A stretch of DNA of 64,000 nucleotides from Imperialibacter roseus. GTDB taxonomy: Bacteria > Bacteroidota > Bacteroidia > Cytophagales > Cyclobacteriaceae. The stretch lies in the NCBI RefSeq assembly GCF_032999765.1, contig NZ_CP136051.1, positions 434,001 to 498,000 on the forward strand, written 5' to 3'. The notes below the pieces were generated by a model. The model saw only the letters and a program-made list of their open reading frames with translations, made no database searches and was not told where the DNA came from. Made by a program: the position numbers and the translations under genes. This document shows positions 1 through 7,294 of this stretch, in pieces; position 1 is the stretch's first letter; each line of letters begins with the position of its first letter.

Positions 1-242
1 TCCGGCTTGCCTGTTTTGATATTAAGTACGCCAAACCAGGAGCGGCCTTCCTCGCCGGTGCTTTCATACAGCTTGCCATTGTGCACGACAAATCCTTCGG
101 TGAAGGAGCCGGTGTCATGAGGTAATTGGCTGTGGATTTTAAAGTCTATTCTATCCGACGTAGCTTCTTCCTTTTTTTCGGTTGAAGTACAGGCCGCTGC
201 CAACACGGTAATGATAAGCCAGGAAAAGCTTTTATAAGTCAT
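1..242 (-). CDS. Glutaminyl-peptide cyclotransferase-like lipoprotein, partial (C-terminus outside window)
   Basis: Reading the minus strand from an ATG at 242 gives an open frame that runs off the left edge. It begins with a hydrophobic leader and an AAC lipobox (Cys at about residue 18), so it should be a lipoprotein. Around residues 45-75 it has F-T-E-G-F followed by LYESTGEEG, the hallmark start of the bacterial/plant glutamine cyclotransferase family (a beta-propeller that turns N-terminal Gln into pyroglutamate). Only about 80 residues are visible, so the active site cannot be checked. The name rests on the LYESTG-type motif and its position just after the leader. Confidence 0.75.
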   Translation of the reverse strand, partial: MTYKSFSWLIITVLAAACTSTEKKEEATSDRIDFKIHSQLPHDTGSFTEGFVVHNGKLYESTGEEGRSWFGVLNIKTGKP

Positions 243-353
243 ATTGTACAGTCTACTTTTCCTGGCAATTTAATTACTTTACTTTCTCTATTAGAAAAAT
301 AGACTCAACTTTCCTGAGAACAGCTACTGAATGAACAACAAACGATCTTACAG

Positions 354-764
354 TTACTTTGCTGTAATCGGCGCCTTTTTCGACCTTCCCCAACCCACAA
401 AGAAGGCCAATGCCATAAAGACCAGATTAAAGGCAATGCCGGAGTATTCGCCTCTGCTGGCATGAAACAAGGCAGCCAGCAGCATGACGATGACCAGGCC
501 CCAGCCAGCGTAGGCTGTGAGTATCGGCTTGATACGGGTGAGGGCAGGAAGGATTAAACCCAACGCTGCAGCCAGCTCAGAAGCGCCGATGAAACGGACA
601 AGTGCGGCCGGTATGTCGCCGGGCCACACCATCTGGGCAGCCAGATCGGGAATAGGTGTGGTAAGTTTCATAAAACCAGCCATGCCGAAAGCTAGTGCAA
701 GAATGACTTGTACCACCCACAGTATGATGTGGAGCACTTTTGATTGTTTTTGTTCTGTAACCAT
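354..764 (-). CDS. DoxX family membrane protein
   Basis: This 136-residue protein has four hydrophobic segments (about residues 10-30, 50-72, 80-98 and 108-125). The first carries an FGMAGFMKL stretch, and a later FIGASELAAALGLILP follows, both typical of DoxX/DoxD-like quinone-associated membrane proteins. Length is normal for the family. The exact reaction is unknown for most members; many are linked to redox or small-molecule oxidation. It is a single gene with the AHSA1 protein gene upstream on the same strand, 123 nt away. DoxX and AHSA1/SRPBCC genes often sit near each other in Bacteroidota, but a joint role here is only inferred. Confidence 0.85.
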   Translation of the reverse strand: MVTEQKQSKVLHIILWVVQVILALAFGMAGFMKLTTPIPDLAAQMVWPGDIPAALVRFIGASELAAALGLILPALTRIKPILTAYAGWGLVIVMLLAALFHASRGEYSGIAFNLVFMALAFFVGWGRSKKAPITAK

Positions 765-887
765 AATGTTTTGATGGATGTCTTGTTATTGAATGTACAT
801 ACATCTAAGATCAAAAGCGGCCTTCTAAAAGGCTTACTTATACTATACTTCAGGATAGTATGGCTTCAATTGTCAAAAAAGGACAAT

Positions 888-1337
888 TCAGGCCTCCACA
901 ATGCCTTTGATCTGCTCCAGAATGCCAGCCCAGCCCCCTTCATTCATCGTATCATCATACCGTTTTTGCCCTTCGGCCACCGTTGAGTAGTCTCCCTGGG
1001 TGACCGTGAACTCGGTGCGTCCGCCCTTCTCCACCAGAGAATAGGTAACGACAAGGTGATTTTCAGGTAGATTGGGGTAGGTGCCATTGGGATCGAACGT
1101 TGTATAGGCCAGCGATTTTCCTTTGTCTATACTGACCACCTTGCCGGTTACAGCTTCTATTTCTTTGCCATCAAACACCCCCACCCACCTGATGGAGCTA
1201 CCTGGCTGCCAGTTGGTGATGGGCTCACAGCCAAACATGTATTTTTTGGTTTGTTCGGGGTTAACAAGAGCATCCCACACTTTGGAGGCAGGCGCAGCAA
1301 TAGTAACAGTGTTTTTGATGATCATTTCTTTGGGCAT
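888..1337 (-). CDS. SRPBCC / AHSA1-like domain protein
   Basis: A 149-residue single-domain protein of the START/Bet v1-like fold. The opening pattern IAAPASKVWDALVNPEQTKKY is the usual first strand and helix of the Aha1 C-terminal-like group, and the end (GGWAGILEQIKGIVEA) is the long C-terminal helix with the common W-x-x-x-L pattern. No signal peptide, so cytoplasmic. Such proteins bind hydrophobic ligands in the groove; the ligand cannot be told. The first ATG (1337) gives MPKEMIIKN; an internal Met at residue 5 is an equally possible start. A 7-bp inverted repeat lies about 45 nt upstream. Confidence 0.85.
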   Translation of the reverse strand: MPKEMIIKNTVTIAAPASKVWDALVNPEQTKKYMFGCEPITNWQPGSSIRWVGVFDGKEIEAVTGKVVSIDKGKSLAYTTFDPNGTYPNLPENHLVVTYSLVEKGGRTEFTVTQGDYSTVAEGQKRYDDTMNEGGWAGILEQIKGIVEA

Positions 1338-1382
1338 GAAGCAACAGCTTTAGATGAAACATACAACAAAGATACATAAGCT

Positions 1383-1402
1383 ACTGACAACCCTATGTCA
1401 GT
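1383..1402. promoter_or_regulatory. Small inverted repeat ACTGACA-N6-TGTCAGT
   Basis: Two 7-base arms (1383-1389 and 1396-1402) form a perfect dyad with a 6-base spacer. It sits between the AHSA1 start (1337) and the end of the dehydrogenase gene (1406), so it is placed to act as an operator for the AHSA1/DoxX genes. Chance occurrence is quite possible at this size. Confidence 0.25.
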
Positions 1403-1405
1403 GGG

Positions 1406-2401
1406 TCAGCTGAGTACCTCGGGGTTGATGATATAGGGAACCTTACCGGTCTTGTAGAATTCGATAATATTGACGGCCGCCATTCTCGACATTTCGTTTC
1501 TGGCATTCACCGAAGCAGAGCCAATGTGGGGCAGCACAGCCACGTTTTCCATTTCGAGCAGAGGGTTATCCGATTTCATCGGTTCGGGGTTGGTTACATC
1601 AAGCCCTGCTCCCCAGATCGTACTTGACTTCAGCGCTTCGATAAGGTCAGTTTCGTTGTGAGTACCTCCACGGGAAGTATTGATAAAGATGGATGTCGGC
1701 TTCATTTTGCTGAAGGCAGCTTTATTGAAAATGCCTCTGGTTTCATCACTTAATATGCTGTGCACTGAGATGACATCGCTTTTTGCCAGCAGCTCATCGA
1801 AGCTCACTTTTTTGGCTCCAAAGCGTTTTTCTGCTTCTTCGTTATGGCTGCGGTTGCAGTAAATGATCTCCATGTCGTAGGCACCGTGGCACCGTTTGGC
1901 CATTTCCATGCCTATGGCGCCCAGGCCAAAGACTCCCAGCGTTTTCCCTTTTTGCTCCAAGCCCAGGTTGGCTTTTGGCTGAAAGGCACCCCATTCTCCC
2001 CGGCCAATGGTTTTATGCATGTGAAAGAACTTCCTGCTCACGGCCAGCATCAGTCCGAAGGCTATGTCGGCAGTGGCATCGCTCATGGCACCGGGCGTAT
2101 TGCCTACGGGAATGCCCGCTTTAGTGGCGGCCGGTATGTCGATGTTGTCGTAGCCCGCTGCAAATTGTGATACAATGTCGAGATGGTTACACTCCTGAAA
2201 AAAATGCGCATTCAACTTGTCAGCACTAAGGGTAAGGATGGCGTGCATTTGGTTCGCCTTCTCAATCAACTCTGGCTGCGTCATGGGTACCTTCCCTGGC
2301 CACACCGTTACCTGAAAGCCAGCCTCTTTTAGCATGTTGATACCGAGGTCTGGAATTTCTCTGGCTACAAGTACTTTGGTTTCGTGGGCCGGTCTTTTCA
2401 T
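1406..2401 (-). CDS. D-2-hydroxyacid dehydrogenase (glyoxylate/hydroxypyruvate reductase-like)
   Basis: A 331-residue NAD(P)-dependent enzyme of the D-isomer 2-hydroxyacid dehydrogenase family. The nucleotide-binding loop is seen as GVFGLGAIGMEMA (about residues 155-167). The catalytic triad is present: Arg in INTSRGG, Glu in VTNPEPM and His in LPHIGSA. The closest subgroup by feel is glycerate dehydrogenase/GRHPR, which reduces glyoxylate or hydroxypyruvate; substrate choice cannot be fixed from sequence. No leader, so cytoplasmic. It appears to be a lone gene, 68 nt upstream of the AHSA1 gene on the same strand and separated from lepB by a terminator. Confidence 0.88.
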   Translation of the reverse strand: MKRPAHETKVLVAREIPDLGINMLKEAGFQVTVWPGKVPMTQPELIEKANQMHAILTLSADKLNAHFFQECNHLDIVSQFAAGYDNIDIPAATKAGIPVGNTPGAMSDATADIAFGLMLAVSRKFFHMHKTIGRGEWGAFQPKANLGLEQKGKTLGVFGLGAIGMEMAKRCHGAYDMEIIYCNRSHNEEAEKRFGAKKVSFDELLAKSDVISVHSILSDETRGIFNKAAFSKMKPTSIFINTSRGGTHNETDLIEALKSSTIWGAGLDVTNPEPMKSDNPLLEMENVAVLPHIGSASVNARNEMSRMAAVNIIEFYKTGKVPYIINPEVLS

Positions 2402-2516
2402 AACAACTTGATGGGGTTTGATGCAAAGATAACAGCCAAACTGGGTTTATTGGTTTTGAAGGCTGCTTACTGATGTAACAAATGACAGTGTCGTTTGTGT
2501 TCGCTTGCAGCTACAT

Positions 2517-2550
2517 AAAAAAGGGCCACCCCTAAAAAAGGATGGCCCGT
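2517..2550 (-). terminator. Rho-independent terminator of lepB
   Basis: On the minus strand the sequence reads GGGCCATCC, an A/T-rich loop, then GGGGTGGCCC followed directly by six T. It lies 33 nt past the lepB stop and before the start of the dehydrogenase gene, so it ends the parA-to-lepB transcription unit. Confidence 0.8.
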
Positions 2551-2582
2551 ATTATCACGCCTGGGAAGTTTCAACAATATAG

Positions 2583-3674
2583 TTAATCAATCAGATTGAA
2601 GAACCTGCGCCACCTGATTTTATTCAGGAAGCTCTCCTGTGCATCGAGTGAAAGCCAGATGAAGGCAGCCTCACCAACCACATGGTCAGCTGGCACAAAT
2701 CCCCAAAAACGGGAATCTTCAGAGTTGTGGCGGTTGTCACCCATCATGAAGTAGTAGTCCTGCCCGAAGGTATAATCCGTCACTTCTTGCCCGTCGATGT
2801 ATAGCTTATAGTCTTTTACCTCAGCATTTTTGTGTCCTTCGTAGTCAACGATGGTGCTGCCATATTTTGCAACAAGGGTATCGTTTAGTTGAAGTTTCAT
2901 GCCTTCATAAGGCACTTCCAGAGGCCCCCAGTTGTCGACATTCCATGGGAAGTAGTTGGCGTCGGGGAAAATGCGAGGGTTCCGTTCATCAGGTGAAGCT
3001 ATAGTGCTTAGCACATTGTTGATAAATGCTTCTTTTTTTAGTAATTCGGCGGTCGTCGGGGTAGTATACACAAAATATCCCCCTTGACGCTCCTTGTACT
3101 CAGATATTTCATATTTTTTAAATACCCTGTCATTGATCGTCTGATCGGTGGCGATGAAGTAAAGGAATTGCATCAGTTCAGGGTTTTCTCCCTTTTCACC
3201 GTTCACGTACACCTGACCTTCTCTTACTTCAACCACATCGCCATGGATACCAATGCAACGCTTGATGTAGTGGGTTTTCAAATCTACCGGATGCTCAAAC
3301 TCAGGTGGGTAGTTGAATACCACCACATCGTTTCTTTCCACCTCGCTGAATGCCGGCAAACGGTACTGCGGCAACTGAATCCAGTCGAGGTAGGAGGGGA
3401 TGTCGGTTCCCCAGATTTTGGCATGCGTTAAAGGTATTTGAAGAGGTGTGGCCGGGGTGCGGGCGCCGTACGACACTTTGCTTACAAAAAGAAAATCACC
3501 GACCAAAAGAGACTTCTCCATGGAAGGGGTGGGGATGGTGAAAGCTTCCATGAAAATCCACCGGATGAGCGTGGCGGCTACCACTGCAAATACAATGGCA
3601 TCTAACCATTCTCTCAGGGGAGATTTTTTCACTTGCTCCTTTTCTTCCTTTTTACCAAAAAACTTCAATTTCAT
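2583..3674 (-). CDS. lepB: Signal peptidase I
   Basis: This 363-residue protein is the membrane protease that cuts Sec signal peptides. One transmembrane helix spans about residues 24-45 after a Lys-rich start. The catalytic Ser is S51 in IPTPSMEKSL and the general-base Lys is K138 in HYIKRCIG. The conserved GDNRHNSEDSR box begins at residue 312. The stretch of about 130 residues between the Lys box and the GDN box is much longer than in E. coli-type enzymes, as is usual in Bacteroidota. It is the last gene of the parA-parB-DUF5683-dapB-lepB run, set off from dapB by 285 nt that contain a duplicated unit and probably a promoter. Confidence 0.95.
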   Translation of the reverse strand: MKLKFFGKKEEKEQVKKSPLREWLDAIVFAVVAATLIRWIFMEAFTIPTPSMEKSLLVGDFLFVSKVSYGARTPATPLQIPLTHAKIWGTDIPSYLDWIQLPQYRLPAFSEVERNDVVVFNYPPEFEHPVDLKTHYIKRCIGIHGDVVEVREGQVYVNGEKGENPELMQFLYFIATDQTINDRVFKKYEISEYKERQGGYFVYTTPTTAELLKKEAFINNVLSTIASPDERNPRIFPDANYFPWNVDNWGPLEVPYEGMKLQLNDTLVAKYGSTIVDYEGHKNAEVKDYKLYIDGQEVTDYTFGQDYYFMMGDNRHNSEDSRFWGFVPADHVVGEAAFIWLSLDAQESFLNKIRWRRFFNLID

Positions 3675-3697
3675 CTGTATAAAATTTATTCTTCAAT

Positions 3698-3926
3698 GGC
3701 CAGATGGAATAGCTGATTCCGTTTCAAAGTGAAGATTTAGCTTTTCATGGCTTATTCACTCTCGTTCGGGTATGTTATTCCTTATGGCTATTTCATTTGA
3801 GTATAGTTTGCTTTCAGCGGCCACATAGAATAGCTAAACCCATTTGGAATTGAATATTTCTCGTATCAAAGGCATATTCATTACTGTTGGGTATGGCTCA
3901 CCTTATGGCTAATTCATCTGTGTCTC
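3698..3926. repeat. Two tandem imperfect copies of a ~108-bp unit (period 121 bp)
   Basis: Copy 1 starts at 3698 and copy 2 at 3819. They align without gaps along most of their length. Shared blocks are GGCCAnATnGAATAGCT at the left, TATTCAnT-n-n-n-GTTnGGGTATG in the middle, and CCTTATGGCTAnTTCAT at the right. Within each copy GAATAGCT and GGCTAnTTC form a loose inverted pair. The array fills nearly all of the gap between dapB and lepB. I found no convincing reading frame through it. Confidence 0.75.
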
Positions 3927-3959
3927 TAATTAATTCGGGCTATTCGCCCGCAATAATAA

Positions 3960-4694
3960 CTAAAATTTTTCACCTTCTTTTGACCCCATCAAATCATCCA
4001 TGCCTCGCACTCCTTTTTTGTCGAGCAGCCACTCAGCAGCCACTACAGCCCCAAGGGCGAAGCCTTCCCGGCTAAACGCCGTATGTTTGATTTCTATTTC
4101 GTCGATTGGCGATGTGTAGTGTATGCTATGGGTGCCTGGCACATTCGTCATCCTAAAGGATTCGATGCCCAAGACGCCAGGGTTGTCACATTTATCATTG
4201 ATCAGTTTGGTGAACTCAGGGCGTTCTTTTTGGATTCCTTCTGCCAGCGTGATGCCTGTACCACTCGGAGCGTCTTTTTTCTCAGTGTGGTGAATCTCCT
4301 TTAGCCCTACTTTGTACTCAGGGTAGTCTTTCATCAGCCTCGCCAAGCCTCTGTTTAGCCTAAAAAAAAGGTTAACACCCAGGCTGTAATTGGAAGCATA
4401 AAAAAAGGCACCATTGTTTTTTTCGCAACTGCTCACCACTTCATCCCATTTGCCAAGCCAGCCTGTGGTGCCACACACTGTGGGGATATTTACCTCCATT
4501 AGAGAGAGGATGTTTTTTACGGCACCTTCTGGTTGGGTGAACTCTATGGCGATGTTGGCGCCGCTGTCCTTCACAAGCTTTCCAACATTCTCAACCTGAC
4601 TTTCAAGTGTGCCTGCAATTTCGTGTCCACGTGAAATGGCTATTTTTTCAATGGTCTTACCCATTTTCCCATAGCCAACTAAAAATATCTTCAT
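3960..4694 (-). CDS. dapB: 4-hydroxy-tetrahydrodipicolinate reductase
   Basis: A 244-residue enzyme that reduces the dihydrodipicolinate precursor in the diaminopimelate/lysine route, needed for peptidoglycan and lysine. The nucleotide loop GYGKMG is at residues 7-12 (a slight variant of the usual GxxGRMG), and the family signature HHTEKKDAPSGTG begins at 135, giving catalytic H135/H136 and K140. A CGTTGW block lies at 74-79. It begins 2 nt after the DUF5683 stop, so it is cotranscribed with parAB. It is slightly shorter than the E. coli enzyme (about 270 residues), as usual in Bacteroidota. Confidence 0.95.
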   Translation of the reverse strand: MKIFLVGYGKMGKTIEKIAISRGHEIAGTLESQVENVGKLVKDSGANIAIEFTQPEGAVKNILSLMEVNIPTVCGTTGWLGKWDEVVSSCEKNNGAFFYASNYSLGVNLFFRLNRGLARLMKDYPEYKVGLKEIHHTEKKDAPSGTGITLAEGIQKERPEFTKLINDKCDNPGVLGIESFRMTNVPGTHSIHYTSPIDEIEIKHTAFSREGFALGAVVAAEWLLDKKGVRGMDDLMGSKEGEKF

Positions 4695-4696
4695 CC

Positions 4697-5353
4697 TTAA
4701 AAACTTATTTTAATGCCCAGGCCTGCGTAGGCGTAGCCATTTATATTGCCAATAGTGGGTGTGTAATTGATGACAAGTTCGTCATTTATGTCAAATTCGT
4801 CGAGGTGGGCAGCTATATGTGCGTCTACAATATTGAGCATGTACACCACCCCAGTAATGATAATCATATACTCTCTGTTTCTGCGAAAACTCTGTGTATT
4901 TCGCCGGAGTGCCGTTTCGTTGAACCTTGGGAATGGGTTCACCGTGCTAGGATCCTCGTCTATTTCAGCAAAAAGCGACTGCCGGAAAATGTTATAAAGC
5001 CGGTTATTGGTATAGATCATATGCCCTAAAACGACAAAGGCGCCATAGTAAATTGGCACTTTCCATATTTGTCCTACATAGACCTGGCCCATGCCAGGAA
5101 ATATAGCGGAAAGCATGGCGGCTTTTTGAGGGTCAAGTTTGCTTAGTTCTTCTTTGAGCATAATGCCCTTCGGGAGGTTTGAAACGCTGTCTCCTCTTAT
5201 GATCAGTGGCTCGCCGGTTAGTACTTCAACTGAGTCTCCTGATATTTCTTGAGCTCGGGCAAATTGACATAAAAAAAGCAGCAACGCCGCCAAAGATATA
5301 ACTCTCCAGGCAGGTGTAGCTGCTATCAATTTTAAAGCTTCCTTTCGGAACAT
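4697..5353 (-). CDS. DUF5683 family protein
   Basis: A 218-residue exported or membrane protein. After an N-terminal hydrophobic leader (about residues 15-35, ending FARAQ) comes the family-defining stretch SAIFPGMGQVYVGQIWKVP, then two further hydrophobic segments (about 97-113 and 160-180). The GxGQxYxGxxWK pattern is shared with DUF5683 and related TM2-like proteins of Bacteroidota; no biochemical function is known to me. Its ATG overlaps the parB stop by one base (TGATG) and dapB follows 2 nt later, so it is translationally coupled to parB. The fixed place between parB and dapB in many Bacteroidota suggests an envelope or division-related job. Confidence 0.85.
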   Translation of the reverse strand: MFRKEALKLIAATPAWRVISLAALLLFLCQFARAQEISGDSVEVLTGEPLIIRGDSVSNLPKGIMLKEELSKLDPQKAAMLSAIFPGMGQVYVGQIWKVPIYYGAFVVLGHMIYTNNRLYNIFRQSLFAEIDEDPSTVNPFPRFNETALRRNTQSFRRNREYMIIITGVVYMLNIVDAHIAAHLDEFDINDELVINYTPTIGNINGYAYAGLGIKISF

Positions 5354-6264
5354 CAGATGTTCAGTATTTCCAAAATTCTGTTCAGATCCTCGGTAGAAAC
5401 AAAAGGAATTCTAATTTCTCCTTTGTTTTTTTCATCTGCCTTAAGCGAGATCCGGGTACCAAAGTGCGAAGATAGTTTATTTTGGAGGTTTTTTACTTCG
5501 GGTGATAACGAAGGATTAGCCGTTTTATTGAGGTTCGGTGATTCAGGTGCTTTTTGAGTGTATTCCCTTACCAACGACTCCACTTTTCTGACAGAAAGAT
5601 CTTCGCTGATAATTTTCTTGAAAATACTCAGCTGTGTGGCAGGATTGTCGATGCCAATGATGGCCCTCGCATGGCCCATAGAAAGCCTGCCGTCACGCAG
5701 GGCTATCTGGATATCAGGAGGGAGTTTGAGCAGTCTGAGGTAATTGGTGACAGTTGTTCTGTTTTTACCAACTCTGTCACCCAGTTCTTCCTGCTTCAGG
5801 TTGCATTCGGAAATAAGCCTTTGATAAGAAAGGGCAATTTCAATGCTGTTGAGATTCTCCCGCTGGATATTCTCAATCAAAGCCATTTCCAGCATTTGCT
5901 GGTCATCGGCCGTTCTGATATAGGCGGGTATGCTTTCGAGTCCGGCCAGCTTTGATGCCTGCAAACGGCGCTCACCGGAGATCAGCTGAAACTGATTTTT
6001 GCTTAACTGCCTGACGGTGATTGGCTGAATAATGCCCTGAACCTTGATGGACTCAGAAAGCTCAGCCAAAGCTTCTTTGTTGAACTCAGTTCGTGGCTGA
6101 AACGGATTGACCTCTATTTGCGCCACAGGAATCTCACCGATAGCGTTGGCCGTGCCAGCGCCGGAACCGCTCAGCTTTTCAGAAGTATTGGTATTGTCGT
6201 CAAGCAAGGCTCCAAGGCCTCTTCCTAAAGCATTTCTTCTTTTAGGTAGTTTATTGTCCGTCAT
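5353..6264 (-). CDS. parB: Chromosome partitioning protein ParB
   Basis: A 303-residue ParB/Spo0J protein. It starts with the Arg-rich box RRNALGRGLGALLDD that contacts ParA, followed by the CTPase/ParB domain (NPFQPRTEFN, then the GERRLQASKLAG box), the helix-turn-helix region (KQEELGDRVGKNRTTVTNYLRLL) and a C-terminal dimer domain (LSSHFGTRI to the end). A TTG lies at 6267, but the ATG at 6264 is the better start; it overlaps the parA stop by one base. ParB loads on parS and guides origin segregation; I could not find a parS site in the window. Confidence 0.95.
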   Translation of the reverse strand: MTDNKLPKRRNALGRGLGALLDDNTNTSEKLSGSGAGTANAIGEIPVAQIEVNPFQPRTEFNKEALAELSESIKVQGIIQPITVRQLSKNQFQLISGERRLQASKLAGLESIPAYIRTADDQQMLEMALIENIQRENLNSIEIALSYQRLISECNLKQEELGDRVGKNRTTVTNYLRLLKLPPDIQIALRDGRLSMGHARAIIGIDNPATQLSIFKKIISEDLSVRKVESLVREYTQKAPESPNLNKTANPSLSPEVKNLQNKLSSHFGTRISLKADEKNKGEIRIPFVSTEDLNRILEILNI

Positions 6265-7052
6265 CAAGCGCTCACTTTTGGAATCCTCATTTCATTCCTT
6301 TTCAGGATTTCTTCGGCCAGGTTGAGATAGCTGATAGCTCCTTTGCTTTCCGCATCGTGCGCTATAGCCGGTAGGCCGAAACTTGGGGATTCACTTAACT
6401 TAATATTTCTAGGTATGATTGTTTCAAACACGAGTGACTTGAAGTGTGTATTTACTTCTTCCACCACCTGGTTAGAAAGCCTCAGTCTCACGTCGTACAT
6501 GGTGAGCAGAATACCTTCTATTTCCAGCTCTGGATTAAGCCTGGACTGAATGATCTTAATAGTATTCAGGAGTTTTCCCAAACCTTCAAGGGCGAAGTAC
6601 TCGCACTGAACGGGTACCATTACCGAATCGCTGGCAACAAGGGCATTGATTGTGATCAAGCCTAGTGATGGAGAACAGTCGATGATGATGAAGTCGTACT
6701 CATCCTTGACCAGCCCAAGAGCCGTTCTCATTTTTTCTTCTCTGCCGCTGATGCTCACCATTTCTACCTCGGCACCTACCAGGTCAATGTGGGAAGGCAT
6801 CAGGTACAGGTACTCCAAATCCGTTTTCACAATGGCATCGTGCGGATCGTCTCCGTTCACCATACACTCGTAAATACTAACTTCCACTTCCTTGGGGTTC
6901 AAGCCAACACCCGACGTAGAGTTGGCCTGAGGGTCAGCATCTACAATGAGGGTCTTGTACTCCAAAGCGGCTAAGCTGGCAGCTAAATTGATGGCCGAGG
7001 TTGTTTTACCTACTCCGCCTTTCTGGTTCGCAATCGAAATGATTTTGCCCAT
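6264..7052 (-). CDS. parA: Chromosome partitioning ATPase ParA (Soj)
   Basis: A 262-residue deviant Walker-type ATPase. The P-loop KGGVGKTTSAINLA with its signature Lys begins about residue 11, Walker A' is LIVDADPQANSTSG, and Walker B is DFIIIDCSPSLG. The absence of an N-terminal DNA-binding domain and the length match the chromosomal Soj/ParA class rather than long plasmid ParA. The start at 7052 (MGKIISIANQKGG) is preferred; an upstream in-frame start at 7064 adds only MDFL. It heads the parA-parB-DUF5683-dapB run. The 240 nt upstream hold a DnaA-box-like sequence. Confidence 0.95.
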   Translation of the reverse strand: MGKIISIANQKGGVGKTTSAINLAASLAALEYKTLIVDADPQANSTSGVGLNPKEVEVSIYECMVNGDDPHDAIVKTDLEYLYLMPSHIDLVGAEVEMVSISGREEKMRTALGLVKDEYDFIIIDCSPSLGLITINALVASDSVMVPVQCEYFALEGLGKLLNTIKIIQSRLNPELEIEGILLTMYDVRLRLSNQVVEEVNTHFKSLVFETIIPRNIKLSESPSFGLPAIAHDAESKGAISYLNLAEEILKRNEMRIPKVSA

Positions 7053-7195
7053 GAGAAAATCCAAAAATTGGTTCAGGAAACTGGTTTAAACCTCCAAATA
7101 AGCGACTGATTTAACAAAGGTCTTCTTGGGGGAAGCACAAATATAGATGAATAAAGAAGAATTGTTAGTGAATGGCTTATTTGGTAATCCCCAAG

Positions 7196-7204
7196 TTATC
7201 CACG
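7196..7204 (+). promoter_or_regulatory. DnaA-box-like sequence TTATCCACG upstream of parA
   Basis: TTATCCACG differs in the last base from the strict consensus TTATCCACA. It is the only clear copy in the yidC-parA gap and the gap is short, so this is not good evidence for an origin. It could still help tie parA expression to DnaA. Confidence 0.3.
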
Positions 7205-7246
7205 GGTAATTCACAGTGGAGAAAAGTTGTTTGTTAAAGATTATCA

Positions 7247-7294
7247 GTTAATAGTTTTTTGCCACTATTAACCAATAACCAATAACCAATAACC
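7247..7294. repeat. 9-bp inverted repeat followed by 3.6 copies of AACCAAT
   Basis: GTTAATAGT (7247-7255) and ACTATTAAC (7264-7272) form a hairpin with an 8-base loop. From 7270 the 7-base unit AACCAAT repeats three times plus four bases up to 7294, the first base of the yidC stop codon. The hairpin lies just past the yidC stop on the minus strand and may act as a weak 3' stabiliser or terminator; no T-run follows it. Confidence 0.5.

Noticed and set aside
4624-4640. parS-like CACGTGAAA inside dapB
   Set aside because: Only the right half fits TGTTTCACGTGAAACA; the left half (GTGTC) does not, so it is not a parS site.
7053-7293. Replication origin next to parAB
   Set aside because: Only one DnaA-box-like site, a short gap, and no dnaA, dnaN or AT-rich unwinding region.
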